The notes beneath the pieces were generated by a model, which saw only the letters and a program-made list of their open reading frames with translations, searched no databases and was not told the DNA's origin. A program made the translations under genes and the position numbers. A DNA stretch of 64,000 nucleotides from Mesorhizobium escarrei (lineage in GTDB: Bacteria > Pseudomonadota > Alphaproteobacteria > Rhizobiales > Rhizobiaceae): assembly GCF_935825525.1 (NCBI RefSeq), contig NZ_CAKXZT010000122.1:29057-93056 (forward strand), in the 5' to 3' direction. Positions within the stretch are counted from its first letter, which is position 1; each line of letters starts with the position of its first letter. This document shows positions 35,616 to 48,275 of this stretch, piece after piece.

Positions 35616-36469
35616 CGCAGCTCTTCCATCGCTACCGGGTCGACATCGGTATAATCGACATTGTCGCCGGCCATCGCCCAGATGAAGGCGTAGTTGGAGG
35701 TGCCGGTGCCCGAATGCATCGACCAACCCGGCGACAGCACCGCTTCTTCGTTGCGCATGACGAGATGGCGTGTCTCGTCCGGCTCGCCCATGAAATGGAA
35801 CACCCGCGCCGTCTCCGGCAGGTCGAAATAGAGATAGGCCTCCATGCGCCGGTCATGCACATGGCACGGCATGGTGTTCCAGACCGAGCCTGGGGCGAGC
35901 TGGGTCATGCCGACGACGAGTTGGCAGGTCTTCACACCCTCGGCATGGATGAACTGGAAGATTGAGCGCTCGTTGCAGGTCGCCTGGCTGCCGAGGTCGA
36001 GCCGCTTGGCATCGCCGATGCGGATCAGCTGGCTGGGATGGCTCTGATGCGCCGGCGCGCTGAGCAGATAGAACTTGGCCGGCTCGGCTGGATTGACCGA
36101 GGCGAATGACACCTCATCGGCGCCCATGCCGAGATACAGCATGTCGCGCGGCTGCAGCTCGAAGGACTGGCCGCCGGCCTTCACGATGCCGGCGCCGCCG
36201 ATGTTGACGGCGATCATTTCGCGGCGATCGAGAAAGTTCCTTGTTCCGGTCGGCTTGATCGGCTGCAGCGGAAGCGGTGTCCCGGCAGGCATGGCGCCGC
36301 CGACAATCATGCGGTCGTAGTGGGTATAGGTCAGGCCTATGCGTCCGAGCTGAAACAGGCCTTCGATCAGAAAATTGTGACGAAGCTCGTCCGTCCCCAT
36401 CGCCGCGGCGGTGACAGGGTCGATGGCGAAGCGAGAGGTGAAGTCGGTGTGATTGTCAGTGTGATTCAT
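35612..36469 (-). CDS. kduI: 5-dehydro-4-deoxy-D-glucuronate isomerase
   Basis: A 285-residue double-cupin isomerase converting 5-keto-4-deoxyuronate to 2,5-diketo-3-deoxygluconate. The zinc ligands H203, H205, E210 (PCHVHDRRMEAYLYF) and H252 (GWSMHSGTG) are all present. MNHTDNHTD is preferred as start, preceded by GGGACAG. It lies between the gntR gene and kduD in the uronate operon. Confidence 0.93.
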   Translation of the reverse strand: MNHTDNHTDFTSRFAIDPVTAAAMGTDELRHNFLIEGLFQLGRIGLTYTHYDRMIVGGAMPAGTPLPLQPIKPTGTRNFLDRREMIAVNIGGAGIVKAGGQSFELQPRDMLYLGMGADEVSFASVNPAEPAKFYLLSAPAHQSHPSQLIRIGDAKRLDLGSQATCNERSIFQFIHAEGVKTCQLVVGMTQLAPGSVWNTMPCHVHDRRMEAYLYFDLPETARVFHFMGEPDETRHLVMRNEEAVLSPGWSMHSGTGTSNYAFIWAMAGDNVDYTDVDPVAMEELR

Positions 36470-36496
36470 TGCTGTCCCATTGGGCTGCCTCATTGG

Positions 36497-37273
36497 TCAT
36501 TCGGTTGCCGCGGCCTTGACCGAATCGGCATAGAAAATCTGACGTGCGTGCAGGCGCTCGCGATAGCGCTGCTGGCTGGCGCTGAGATGCGCGCGCATCG
36601 CTTCGCGCGCCGACTCGGCATCGCCCGTCATAATGGCATTCAGGATCACCAGATGCTCGCCTTGCAGCCCGCGCTGATAGGCGTCGGATTGGGCGAGCTC
36701 GGTCGACCACGGCGATGTCACGTCGCAAGGAATGGCGCGCCGGCCGAGCACGTCGAGCATCTCGACATAAAACGGATTGTTGGTGGCGCTGGCGATCGCC
36801 CGGTGGAAGGCAAGGTCGGCCGGACCTGTCGGCTCGCTGTTCAAAAGCAGCCGCTCGAACTCGAAGAACGCCTCCTGGATCGCTGCTTCCTGCGCGGCAT
36901 TGCGCCGGATAGCGGCCAGCCCGGCGGATTCGATCTCGATCGCCAACCTGACTTCGAGCACGTTGAGCGCGATCGAATCCTTGCTGCCGATGTCCGCAGC
37001 CAGCGTGCCGAACATCGTCGAGATGTGCTCGGTGACGAAGACCCCCGCGCCCTGGCGCGGCTCGACCAGACCGTCGGCGGCAAGCTTGGCCAGCGCCTCG
37101 CGGATGACAGTGCGGCTGACCCCGAAGGTTTCGGTCAGTTGGCCCTCGGTCGGCAGCTTTTGACCCGGCGGGATCTCGCCCGCCTGCAACTGTTTGCGGA
37201 TCGCCGCGACCACGGTCTCCGACAGCTTGGGCTTACGTTCGACTTTCAGGCTGATTGCCATATCCGATGCCAT
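36497..37273 (-). CDS. GntR/FadR family regulator of the uronate operon
   Basis: A 258-residue regulator: winged helix LPTEGQLTETFGVSRTVIREALAKL near residues 40-65 (LPTEGQL, then TFGVSRTVIREAL) and a C-terminal FCD domain (DLAFHRAIASATNNPFY, HLVILNAIMTGD). Members of this UxuR/ExuR/KdgR-like group respond to uronates. It lies inside the operon between the TRAP genes and kduI, so it is probably autoregulated through the inverted repeat at 41670-41704. Its start overlaps closely with the dctM end. Confidence 0.9.
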   Translation of the reverse strand: MASDMAISLKVERKPKLSETVVAAIRKQLQAGEIPPGQKLPTEGQLTETFGVSRTVIREALAKLAADGLVEPRQGAGVFVTEHISTMFGTLAADIGSKDSIALNVLEVRLAIEIESAGLAAIRRNAAQEAAIQEAFFEFERLLLNSEPTGPADLAFHRAIASATNNPFYVEMLDVLGRRAIPCDVTSPWSTELAQSDAYQRGLQGEHLVILNAIMTGDAESAREAMRAHLSASQQRYRERLHARQIFYADSVKAAATE

Positions 37274-37282
37274 TGCCAACCC

Positions 37283-38563
37283 CTATTTGAAGACGCTCGG
37301 CAACCATAGCGAGATGGCCGGAATGTAAGTGACGAGCCCCAGCACCAGGAGGCCGGCCCCATAGAACGGCCAGATCGAGCGCATCGCTTCCCAGACGGAT
37401 ATCTTGCCCACTGCGCACGCCACGAACTGCACTGCGCCGACCGGCGGCGTGTTCAACCCGATGCCGAAATTGAGGATCATGATGACGCCGAAATGCACCG
37501 GATCGACGCCGTAGGCCTGCGCCACGGGCAGGAAGATCGGCGTGCAAATGATGATCGTCGGCCCCATGTCCATGAAGGTGCCGAGAAACAACATCAGGAG
37601 GTTGAGCAGGAGCAGCACGACCAGCGGATCTTCCGAGATCGCGTTCATCGAGGCTATCAGCGCTGCCGGCACTTTCAGGAAGGCCATCAGCCACGAGAAC
37701 GCCGCTGCCATGCCGATGATGAGCAGCACCATGGCCGTGGTGCGCACGGCGCCATGGGTGGCATGAACGAAACCTTCCCAGGTCATCTGCCGGTAAACCA
37801 GGACAGTCACGAGCAGCGCATAGATGACGGCGATGCAGGAACTCTCGGTGGCCGTGAAAACGCCCGATCGCACACCGCCGAAGATGATCGCAATCAGCAG
37901 CAGGCCTGGCACCGCGACAGCGAAGAGATGCGCGACCGCGGCGAAGCCGGGAAACGGCTCGGTCGGATAGCCGCGCGAGCGCGCCACGAAGTAGGCGGTG
38001 ATCATCAGTGCCAGGGCCAATAGCAGGCCCGGGATGATGCCGGCGGTGAACAGGTCGGCGATGGAGATCTTTCCGCCTGCCGAGATCGAGTAGATGATCA
38101 TGTTGTGCGACGGCGGCAGCAGCAGCGCGATCAGCGCCGCCATCGAGGTGACGTTGACGGCGTAATCCGCTCCATAGCCACGCGCCTTCATCTGCGGGAT
38201 CATCAAGCCGCCGACCGCCGCTGCCTCCGCCACCGCGGAGCCGGAAATGCCGCCGAACAGCGTAGCGGTGGCGATGTTGACCTGCCCGAGGCCGCCGCGC
38301 ACATGGCCGACGAGCGAGCCGGCGAAGGCAACGATCTTGCTGGCGATGCCGCCGCGCACCATCAGGTCGCCGGCGTAGATAAAAAACGGAATGGCCAGCA
38401 GCGAAAAGACGCTCATGCCGGAATTCAGGCGCTGGAACACGATGAGCGGCGGCAGGCCCATGTAAAGGACGGTGGCAAAGCTTGCGACGCCAAGGCAGAA
38501 AGCGATCGGCGTGCCGATAAGCATCAGCACGGTGAAGACGCCAAAGAGTATCCAGAGTTCCAT
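37283..38563 (-). CDS. dctM: TRAP transporter large permease (DctM)
   Basis: A 426-residue integral membrane subunit with about 12 hydrophobic segments, carrying the sodium-coupled transport path of a TRAP system. Typical segments are FFIYAGDLMVRGGIA, LFGGISGSAVAEAAAVG, LLLPPSHNMIIYS and FGVIMILNFGIGLNTPPVGAVQF. It follows the small permease by 5 nt. Neighbouring genes indicate a hexuronate substrate. Confidence 0.93.
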   Translation of the reverse strand: MELWILFGVFTVLMLIGTPIAFCLGVASFATVLYMGLPPLIVFQRLNSGMSVFSLLAIPFFIYAGDLMVRGGIASKIVAFAGSLVGHVRGGLGQVNIATATLFGGISGSAVAEAAAVGGLMIPQMKARGYGADYAVNVTSMAALIALLLPPSHNMIIYSISAGGKISIADLFTAGIIPGLLLALALMITAYFVARSRGYPTEPFPGFAAVAHLFAVAVPGLLLIAIIFGGVRSGVFTATESSCIAVIYALLVTVLVYRQMTWEGFVHATHGAVRTTAMVLLIIGMAAAFSWLMAFLKVPAALIASMNAISEDPLVVLLLLNLLMLFLGTFMDMGPTIIICTPIFLPVAQAYGVDPVHFGVIMILNFGIGLNTPPVGAVQFVACAVGKISVWEAMRSIWPFYGAGLLVLGLVTYIPAISLWLPSVFK

Positions 38564-38568
38564 GACGA

Positions 38569-39147
38569 TCAGACCTTCACGTTGGCTGTGTCGAGTTCAG
38601 CTGCGACTTCAGCCGGCGGCAGTTCATCGAGCGCATCGTCGATCGGCGCACCGGAGAGGCGAAGCACGATGCGCTCCAGCGTGAACAGCACAATGAGCGC
38701 GCCTCCCGCGACAAGCGGGACGTAGTCCCAGCCCCCCGATATGCCGAGCGACGGCAAGGTGGCGCCCCAGGTCAATGCGACCAGCTGGCTGCCATACCAG
38801 ATCATGCCGATGCCGAAGGCGAGCGCGACGAGATCCGAGATCATCCTCAGCCAACGCTTGCCGCCTTTCGGCAGCACGTAGAGCAGGACGTCAAAGCCGA
38901 GGTGATAGTTCTCGCGCACCCCGACGGCAGCGCCGAGGAAAATGAACCAGCTCATCAGCATCACCGAGCCCTGCTCGGTCCAGCTCGGCGAGCGGTTCAG
39001 AACATAGCGGCCGAACACCTGCCAGGCGACGAAGGCGGTCATCAGCACCAGCCCGATCCCGGCAATCCACAGCGCCGCCGTGCTGACGCGCGACATCGCC
39101 CGCGCGATGCCGGACAGGGATCGTCTCTGTTCTGAGCTGGAGGTCAC
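38569..39147 (-). CDS. dctQ: TRAP transporter small permease (DctQ)
   Basis: A 192-residue membrane protein with four helices and the DctQ core VFGRYVLNRSPSWTEQGSVMLMSWFIFLGAAVGVRENYHLGFD. I chose the GTG start with GGAGAG 7 nt upstream. It partners the DctM and DctP subunits on either side. Confidence 0.9.
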   Translation of the reverse strand: MTSSSEQRRSLSGIARAMSRVSTAALWIAGIGLVLMTAFVAWQVFGRYVLNRSPSWTEQGSVMLMSWFIFLGAAVGVRENYHLGFDVLLYVLPKGGKRWLRMISDLVALAFGIGMIWYGSQLVALTWGATLPSLGISGGWDYVPLVAGGALIVLFTLERIVLRLSGAPIDDALDELPPAEVAAELDTANVKV

Positions 39148-39199
39148 CGGTTCTCTCCGCAAAAGGATGGCGGCGCGGAATGCCCGCGCCGCCGCTTGC

Positions 39200-40177
39200 T
39201 CACTGCACGGCCTTAATCGCCTCGACCATCGCCTTCAGCTTGTCGTCCTTGACGTGTTTTTCGTAGACCGGGCCCATCGCGTCGATGAAGGGCTGCTTGT
39301 CCGGCGTCGTGATCTGCGAACCGGCCGCCTCGACCTTGGCACGCGATTCCTTGACCTTGGCGGCCCACAGCTCACGCTGCTTGGCGACGCTTTCCTTGGC
39401 GGCCGCCTTGAAGATCGCCTGGTCTTCCGGCGTCAGCTTGTCCCAGCTCGACTTCGCCATGACGAAGGCTTCCGGCACCATCGTGTGCTCGTCGAGCGAA
39501 TAGTACTTGGCGACTTCCGCATGCTTGGCGGTGTCGTAGCTCGGAAAATTGTTCTCCGCGCCGTCGATGACCCCGGTCTCGATCGCCGAATACACTTCGC
39601 CATACGGCATCGGCGTCGCGTTGGCGCCGAGTGCAGCCACCATGTCGACGAAGATGTCGGACTGGATGACGCGGAACTTCATGCCGGCCAGATCGGCTAC
39701 AGTGTTGATCGGCTTCTTCGAATTGTAGAAGGAGCGAGCGCCGCCGTCATAAAAGGCGAGCAGCACCAGCCCGACCTGTTCGAACGCCGCCGCGATCTGG
39801 TCGCCGACCGGTCCGTCCATGACCTTGTGCATATGCTCTTCCGAGCGGAAGATGTAGGGCAGCGAGGGCACGGTGGTTTCCGGGATGAGTCCATTGAACG
39901 GCGCCATCGAGACGCGGTTGAGGTCGATCACGCCGGAGCGCACCTGCTCGATCGTGTCCTTTTCCTCGCCGAGCTGCGCGGAATGATAGACATCGACCGA
40001 ATAGCGGCCGGCCGTGCGCTCCTTGACAAGCTCGCCAAAATATTTGACCGCCTCGACCGTCGGATAGCCGTCCGGGTGCGTGTCGGACGAGCGCAGAACC
40101 GTCTGGGCGCTTGCCGTTCCGGCCATCAGTGCGGCGGCCAGTAGCGTAGCTCCCGCCAGTCTAGAAAAATGCAGCAT
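39200..40177 (-). CDS. dctP: TRAP transporter solute-binding protein (DctP), uronate type
   Basis: A 325-residue periplasmic binding protein with a signal peptide ending GTASAQ. TRAP signatures are [23 protein letters not shown], the ligand-carboxylate arginine in [11 protein letters not shown], and the loop [13 protein letters not shown]. Binding proteins of this group take glucuronate/galacturonate. CGGGAGG precedes the ATG. It lies 37 nt after uxaC, in the same operon. Confidence 0.92.
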   Translation of the reverse strand: MLHFSRLAGATLLAAALMAGTASAQTVLRSSDTHPDGYPTVEAVKYFGELVKERTAGRYSVDVYHSAQLGEEKDTIEQVRSGVIDLNRVSMAPFNGLIPETTVPSLPYIFRSEEHMHKVMDGPVGDQIAAAFEQVGLVLLAFYDGGARSFYNSKKPINTVADLAGMKFRVIQSDIFVDMVAALGANATPMPYGEVYSAIETGVIDGAENNFPSYDTAKHAEVAKYYSLDEHTMVPEAFVMAKSSWDKLTPEDQAIFKAAAKESVAKQRELWAAKVKESRAKVEAAGSQITTPDKQPFIDAMGPVYEKHVKDDKLKAMVEAIKAVQ

Positions 40178-40214
40178 TGGTTTCCTCCCGTTCAAACGAT
40201 GGCGGCAAGCGCCG

Positions 40215-41624
40215 TTAGAGCCGGTACGCCTTTTTTGCGAGCGTATAGGCAAGTTCCTGCGCCAGTTCGTGCGCCTCGTCCTCGCGGAGCCGGTGCTCGG
40301 CGACGAGACGCGCAAGAAATGCGCAATCGACCCGACGCGCCACATCGTGGCGAGCCGGGATGGATGGAAAGGCGCGGGTGTCGTCGTTGAAGCCGACGGT
40401 GTTGTAGAAGCCTGCTGTCTCGGTGGTCATCTCGCGGAACCGGCGCATGCCCTCCGGGCTGTCGTGGAACCACCAGGCCGGCCCGAGCTTCAGCGCCGGA
40501 TAGACGCCGGCGAGCGGCGCCAGCTCGCGCGCATAACTGGTCTCGTCGAGCGTGAAGAGGATGATGGTGAGGTCGCGCTCCAGCCCGACGCAGTCGAGCA
40601 GCGGCTTCAGCGCCGTCACATAGTCGGTTCTAGTCGGGATATCGAAACCCTTGTCCCTGCCGAACTTCTGGAAGACGGCAGGCGAATGGTTGCGCCAGGA
40701 GCCGGGATGGATTTGCAGCACCAGGCCGTCGTCGCGGCTCATCTTGGCCATCTCGGTCAGCATCTGGGCGCGAAACAGTTTTCGCTCGCGCTCGTCGTCC
40801 GAGCCTCGGCGAATGCGGTTGAACAGCTCTTGCGCGGCGGCATCCGACAGATTGGCGGTCTCCGCCGTCGGATGACCGTGGTCCGACGCGGTCGCACCGA
40901 AACTCTTGAAGAAGGCACGCCGCTGCCGATGGGCGTCGAGATAGCCGGCCCAGGTGCCGGTGTCGCAGCCGGTGATGTCGCCGAGCCGATCGAGATTGGC
41001 AGAAAAGCCTTCGAAATCAGGATCGACGACGGCGTCCGGCCGATAGGCGGTGACGACGCGGCCCTCCCAGCCACTGTCGCGGATCATCTGGTGCCATCCG
41101 AGATCGTCGAGCGCGCCTTCGGTCGTCGCGATGACCTCGATGTTGAAGCGCTCGAACAGGGCTCGCGGGCGAAAATTCTCCCACTGCAGCAAGGAAGAGA
41201 TCTTGTCGTAATGGCGGTCGGCGGTTGCCGCCGTCAGCGGCTCTTCGATGCCGAACAGATGGGCCAGCACATGGTCGAACCACAGCCGCGTCGGCGTGCC
41301 GCGGAACAGATAATAGTGCTCGGCGAAGCGCCGCCAGATCGTCCTGCCGTCGGTCTCCACCGGTGAGCCGTCGCGCGTTGGCACACCGAGATCCTCGAGC
41401 CGGACGCCCTGGCTGAACAGCATGCGGAAGATGTAATGATCCGGCACAACTAGCAGTTGCGCCGGATCGGAAAACGCCTCGTTGAGCGCATACCAGCGCG
41501 GATCGGTGTGACCGTGCGGGCTGACGATCGGCAGATGCTTGACAGCTGCGTAAAGATCGCGGGCAAGCGAACGCGGACGCGCCTCCGAGGGAAACAGCAG
41601 ATCCGGATCGGTCAATGCGGCCAC
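40215..41624 (-). CDS. uxaC: Glucuronate (uronate) isomerase
   Basis: A 469-residue amidohydrolase-superfamily isomerase converting glucuronate to fructuronate and galacturonate to tagaturonate. [15 protein letters not shown] holds the first metal histidines; [36 protein letters not shown] and the C-terminal [21 protein letters not shown] are characteristic. GTG start preceded by GGGAGG. Length equals E. coli UxaC (470). It is the first gene of the eight-gene leftward uronate operon. Confidence 0.95.
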   Translation of the reverse strand: MAALTDPDLLFPSEARPRSLARDLYAAVKHLPIVSPHGHTDPRWYALNEAFSDPAQLLVVPDHYIFRMLFSQGVRLEDLGVPTRDGSPVETDGRTIWRRFAEHYYLFRGTPTRLWFDHVLAHLFGIEEPLTAATADRHYDKISSLLQWENFRPRALFERFNIEVIATTEGALDDLGWHQMIRDSGWEGRVVTAYRPDAVVDPDFEGFSANLDRLGDITGCDTGTWAGYLDAHRQRRAFFKSFGATASDHGHPTAETANLSDAAAQELFNRIRRGSDDERERKLFRAQMLTEMAKMSRDDGLVLQIHPGSWRNHSPAVFQKFGRDKGFDIPTRTDYVTALKPLLDCVGLERDLTIILFTLDETSYARELAPLAGVYPALKLGPAWWFHDSPEGMRRFREMTTETAGFYNTVGFNDDTRAFPSIPARHDVARRVDCAFLARLVAEHRLREDEAHELAQELAYTLAKKAYRL

Positions 41625-41669
41625 GTCGTTCCTCCCAATCGGCCATCGGTAGGATTGGAAAGAAATAAT

Positions 41670-41704
41670 GTCAACATACAAAAAATAGATTGTTGTATGA
41701 TGAC
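41670..41704. promoter_or_regulatory. Inverted-repeat operator between uxaC and uxuB
   Basis: GTCAACATACAA (41670-41681) and TTGTATGATGAC (41693-41704) are inverted with 11 of 12 positions pairing and an 11-nt spacer. The site lies in the divergent promoter gap and is the only obvious candidate to control both uxuB and the whole leftward operon, most likely by the operon's own GntR protein. Confidence 0.7.
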
Positions 41705-41799
41705 TTTAACGCAACGTCAGCCCATTGTGCGGCAACGAAACGGATGTTACGCCGCATGCCGGCCACGCCCGGCACGAACTCGATCAGACCCATCGCACG

Positions 41800-43284
41800 A
41801 TGACAGACAGACGCCTTTCCAACAGCACGCGGCAGGCATTGCCGGCCTCGGTCGCGGTCCCCGGATACGACCGCAACCGTGTCGCGCCCGGCATCGTCCA
41901 TCTCGGCGTCGGCGCATTCCACCGCGCCCATCAGGCAGCCTATGTCGACGATTGCCTGGCGGCGGGAGAGACGGATTGGGGTATTGTCGGTGTCTCGCTG
42001 CGCAGCGCCGACACACGCGACGCGCTGGCGCCGCAGGACGGGCTCTACACGCTGGCGGTCAGGAGCAGCGACAGCGAAAGCCTGCGCGTCGTCGGCTCAA
42101 TCCTGTCGATGCTGGTGGCCCCGGAAAATCCGGGTGCGGTGCTGGCCGCGCTGACTGACCCGCGCACCTCCATCGTCACGCTGACGATCACCGAAAAAGC
42201 CTATCTCAGGGCGGCCGGTGGCGGACTGGACGCAGCCCATCCCGATATCGTCCACGATTTGGCCAACCCGCAAATGCCGCGAACGGCGCATGGTTTTCTG
42301 GCCGAATCGCTTGCGCGCCGCCACGCCGCCGGTATCCAGCCATTCACCGTGCTGTGCTGCGACAATCTCCCGGCCAATGGCGCCACGCTGCGCCGGCTGC
42401 TGGTCGAATTCGCCGCGTTGCGCGGCACCGATCTCGCCCGCCATATCGCCGACGAGGTGGCGTTCCCATCGAGCATGGTCGATCGCATCGTGCCGGCAAC
42501 CACCGATGCCGACCGGGCACGGATATCGGACCAGCTCGGCGTCGAGGACGCCTGGCCTGTCATGACAGAGCCGTTCCGCCAATGGGTGATCGAAGACGAT
42601 TTCCCGGCAGGCAGGCCGGACTGGGAAAGGTTCGGCGTCACCATGGTCGGTGATGTCGAGCCATTCGAGGACATGAAGCTGCGCCTGCTCAACGGCTCGC
42701 ATTCGGCTATCGCCTATCTCGGCCTGCTCAGCGGCCATGAGACGGTCGACCGCGCCTTCGCCAATCCGGCGATCCGGCAATTCGTCGACGGATTGTGGGC
42801 CGAGGCCATCACGACGCTGCCGAAAGACGTTGGGCTCGATACGGCCGGCTACACGGCCCAGCTCGCCAAGCGTTATTCGAACACCGCGCTCGCCCATCGG
42901 ACGGCGCAGATCGCCAATGATGGCAGCCAGAAACTGCCGCAGCGCATCGTTGCCTCGGCCATGGAGCGGATGAGTGCCGGTGCCCCGCCCGCCTATCTGA
43001 TGCTGGTGGTCGCCGCCTGGATCGCCGCCTGCGAGACGCGTGGCGAAGCCTTGCCGGAAAACCATTTCACCGACCCGCTCGACCAGGCATTAGCTGCACT
43101 CGACACCCGGCTTCTGTCAGCCGGCGAAGCGGCGGCGGCGGTGTTCGACCTGGCCGGCTTCGCCAAGGGCGGCGCTGAGCGCCTGACGCTAATCGACCTC
43201 GCGGCCGCGCATCTCGAACGCCTGCGGCAGGGCGGTGTGGCTGCTGCTTTCACAGCGCTGGGCATACAGGGCGACACGCCGTAG
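41800..43284 (+). CDS. uxuB: D-mannonate oxidoreductase / fructuronate reductase (mannitol dehydrogenase family)
   Basis: A 494-residue long-chain dehydrogenase reducing fructuronate to mannonate. The N-terminal nucleotide loop is IVHLGVGAFHRAHQA, and the catalytic Lys-Asn-His set is K293, N298 and H301 in KLRLLNGSHSAIAYLG. Fructuronate is the product of UxaC, whose gene is divergent across a shared operator, so I prefer this to mannitol dehydrogenase. The ribosome site is weak. A second enzyme for tagaturonate (uxaB) is absent here. Confidence 0.9.
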   Translation: MTDRRLSNSTRQALPASVAVPGYDRNRVAPGIVHLGVGAFHRAHQAAYVDDCLAAGETDWGIVGVSLRSADTRDALAPQDGLYTLAVRSSDSESLRVVGSILSMLVAPENPGAVLAALTDPRTSIVTLTITEKAYLRAAGGGLDAAHPDIVHDLANPQMPRTAHGFLAESLARRHAAGIQPFTVLCCDNLPANGATLRRLLVEFAALRGTDLARHIADEVAFPSSMVDRIVPATTDADRARISDQLGVEDAWPVMTEPFRQWVIEDDFPAGRPDWERFGVTMVGDVEPFEDMKLRLLNGSHSAIAYLGLLSGHETVDRAFANPAIRQFVDGLWAEAITTLPKDVGLDTAGYTAQLAKRYSNTALAHRTAQIANDGSQKLPQRIVASAMERMSAGAPPAYLMLVVAAWIAACETRGEALPENHFTDPLDQALAALDTRLLSAGEAAAAVFDLAGFAKGGAERLTLIDLAAAHLERLRQGGVAAAFTALGIQGDTP

Positions 43285-43380
43285 GAAGATCTGGCGCCTG
43301 CTCGAATCGGGTTGCGGAAGATCAGAGCCATGACATGAGAGCTGTCGGCGGCCAAGAGCGTTGACGCCGGCGGGACAGCG

Positions 43381-43544
43381 CCCCCTCTGTCGTGCCGGAC
43401 ATCGTGCCGGACATCTCCCCCACAGGTGGGGAGATTGGCTGTCACTACGGCTTTCGCCAATCGCCAACGTCGCTGAACGAGCGCCAGCGCCGAAGCTGCC
43501 AATCTCCACCCTCGTGGGGGAGATGTCCGGCAGGACAGAGGGGG
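43381..43544. repeat. Intergenic palindromic repeat, family B (copy 3)
   Basis: Outer arms CCCCCTCTGTC/GGACAGAGGGGG and inner hairpins CATCTCCCCCAC...GTGGGGAGATTGGC and ATCTCC...GGGGGAGATGTCCGG match the copies at 5182 and 18021. The left arm has a small ATCGTGCCGGAC duplication (GTGCCGGACATC twice). It occupies the middle of the 380-nt gap between uxuB and atpC, in which I see no gene. Confidence 0.8.
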
Positions 43545-43664
43545 CGCGAAGGATCGCGACGGAACGGCTTTTATTCTGCGCCGTCGTACTCTTTGGCTGA
43601 TGTCATTGCATAAACCCGGCGGTCTACGCTCCGCTTCGTCCTGGTTAAGGGATAGCCCCGCCCT

Positions 43665-44072
43665 CTATGCCGGCAAAATCGCGCCTTCGAGTGTGGTGAG
43701 CTGGCTAAGGAACTGCTCGGCTTTGCTGCGCGTCTCGTCGTCCTTGGCGTCGGCGACGTCTTCCCTGGCTTCCTGGATACGGCGGGCGAGGTCGGCGCGG
43801 TCGATGTCGGCGACATGTACCGCCGATTCGGCGAGCAGCGTGCAGCCGGCCGGAACAATGTCGGCGAAGCCGCCGAACACGACGTAGCGCTCTGCCTTGC
43901 CTTCCGCGGTCTTCACCGTGACGACGCCCGGCTTAATCGTGGTCATGACCGGCGCGTGATGGGCCATGACGGTCATTTCGCCTTCGGCGCCCGGAATGAC
44001 GACGGATTCGACCTGCTCGGAAACCAGCAGGCGCTCCGGCGAGACCAGTTCGAATTTGAAAGCTTCAGGCAT
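43665..44072 (-). CDS. atpC: F1 ATP synthase epsilon subunit
   Basis: A 135-residue central-stalk subunit. The beta-sandwich signature is FELVSPERLLVSEQVESVVIPGAEGEMTVMAHHAPVMT and the helical C-terminus is DLARRIQEAREDVADAKDDE. It is last in the atpHAGDC operon, separated from atpD by a strong hairpin. The ATG lacks a good ribosome site. Confidence 0.95.
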   Translation of the reverse strand: MPEAFKFELVSPERLLVSEQVESVVIPGAEGEMTVMAHHAPVMTTIKPGVVTVKTAEGKAERYVVFGGFADIVPAGCTLLAESAVHVADIDRADLARRIQEAREDVADAKDDETRSKAEQFLSQLTTLEGAILPA

Positions 44073-44081
44073 GATCAATTT

Positions 44082-44167
44082 AGCGAATAGCGAGTAGTGA
44101 GTAGCGAATAGACAAAAACGCCCGGCTCACATCGCCCCTATTCGCTACTCCCTATTCGCTATTCGCT
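44082..44167. repeat. Long hairpin between atpD and atpC
   Basis: Arms 44082-44111 and 44138-44167 are 30 nt long and pair at 28 positions around a 26-nt loop. Each arm is itself built from repeated GCGAATAG/GCGAGTAG/GTGAGTAG octamers. It lies in the only sizeable gap between these two operon genes, so it may be a processing or attenuation structure that sets epsilon expression relative to beta. Confidence 0.85.
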
Positions 44168-44170
44168 TCT

Positions 44171-46712
<2,542 letters not shown>

Positions 46713-46745
46713 GCTTCAAACCTGATCCCGTCCGTCCGGCTTCGT

Positions 46746-48275
46746 TCAAGCAAAGGTCTTGGCGAAGGTGTCGATCTCCGCCTTCAGCTTGGCGCGGAGA
46801 TCGTCCGACAGCGCCTTCTCCTTGCGGATGCCGTCGAGCACCTCCTTGCCGGCCGAGCGCATGTGGCTGAGCAAGCCATGCTCGAATTTGCTGACCTGGT
46901 CGATTGCCAGCTTGTCGAGATAGCCGTTGACGCCGGCGAAGATCACCGCGACCTGTTCTTCGACCCTGAGCGGCGAGAACTGCGGCTGCTTCAGCAGTTC
47001 GGTCAGGCGCGCACCGCGGTTGAGCAGGCGCTGCGTGGCGGCGTCGAGATCGGAGCCGAACTGGGCGAAGGCCGCCATTTCGCGGTACTGCGCGAGTTCG
47101 CCCTTGATCGAGCCGGCGACCTGCTTCATCGCCTTGATCTGCGCCGAGGAGCCGACGCGCGACACCGACAGGCCGACATTGACTGCCGGGCGGACGCCCT
47201 GGAAGAACAGATTGGTTTCCAGGAAGATCTGGCCGTCGGTGATCGAGATGACGTTGGTCGGGATATAGGCCGACACGTCGTTGGCCTGGGTCTCGATGAT
47301 CGGCAGCGCCGTCAGCGAACCGCCGCCATTGTCGTCATTGAGCTTGGCGGCACGCTCCAGAAGGCGCGAATGCAGGTAGAAGACGTCGCCCGGATAGGCT
47401 TCGCGGCCGGGCGGGCGGCGCAGCAGCAGCGACATCTGGCGGTAGGCGACGGCCTGCTTCGACAGATCGTCGTAGCTGATCAGTGCGTGCATGCCGTTGT
47501 CGCGGAAATATTCGCCCATCGTACAGGCGGTGAACGGCGCCAGGAACTGCATCGGCGCCGGGTCGGAAGCGGTGGCGGCGATGATGATGGAATAGTCGAG
47601 CGCACCGCGCTCTTCGAGCACTTTGACGAACTGCGCGACAGTCGAGCGCTTCTGACCGACGGCGACGTAGACGCAGTAGAGCTTTTCCTTCTCCGGCCCG
47701 TGCTCGTGCACCGATTTCTGGTTGAGCATCGTGTCGAGGATGATCGCGGTCTTGCCGGTCTGGCGGTCGCCGATGACCAGCTCGCGCTGGCCGCGGCCGA
47801 CGGGGATCAGCGCATCGATGGCCTTGAGGCCGGTCGACATCGGCTCATTCACCGATTTGCGCGGTATGATGCCGGGCGCCTTGACGTCGACGCGCTTGCG
47901 CTCGGTCGCCTGGATCGGGCCCTTGCCGTCGATCGGGTTGCCGAGCGCATCGACGACGCGGCCGAGCAGGCCCATGCCGACCGGCGTATCGACGATGGCG
48001 CCGGTGCGCTTGACGATATCGCCTTCCTTGATGTCGCGGTCGGCGCCGAAGATGACGACGCCTACATTGTCGGCTTCGAGGTTGAGCGCCATGCCGCGGA
48101 TGCCGCCGGGGAACTCGACCATCTCGCCGGCCTGGACATTGTCGAGGCCATAGACGCGGGCGATGCCGTCACCGACGGACAGAACCTGGCCTACTTCGGA
48201 GACCTCGGCCTCCTTGCCGAAATTCTTGATCTGGTCTTTCAGAATTGCGGAAATTTCCGCGGCGCGGATGTCCAT
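46746..48275 (-). CDS. atpA: F1 ATP synthase alpha subunit
   Basis: A 509-residue non-catalytic nucleotide-binding subunit, full length. Walker A is [46 protein letters not shown] and the arginine-finger region [11 protein letters not shown] are present. Its ATG overlaps the atpH stop by one base, so translation is coupled. Confidence 0.97.
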   Translation of the reverse strand: MDIRAAEISAILKDQIKNFGKEAEVSEVGQVLSVGDGIARVYGLDNVQAGEMVEFPGGIRGMALNLEADNVGVVIFGADRDIKEGDIVKRTGAIVDTPVGMGLLGRVVDALGNPIDGKGPIQATERKRVDVKAPGIIPRKSVNEPMSTGLKAIDALIPVGRGQRELVIGDRQTGKTAIILDTMLNQKSVHEHGPEKEKLYCVYVAVGQKRSTVAQFVKVLEERGALDYSIIIAATASDPAPMQFLAPFTACTMGEYFRDNGMHALISYDDLSKQAVAYRQMSLLLRRPPGREAYPGDVFYLHSRLLERAAKLNDDNGGGSLTALPIIETQANDVSAYIPTNVISITDGQIFLETNLFFQGVRPAVNVGLSVSRVGSSAQIKAMKQVAGSIKGELAQYREMAAFAQFGSDLDAATQRLLNRGARLTELLKQPQFSPLRVEEQVAVIFAGVNGYLDKLAIDQVSKFEHGLLSHMRSAGKEVLDGIRKEKALSDDLRAKLKAEIDTFAKTFA

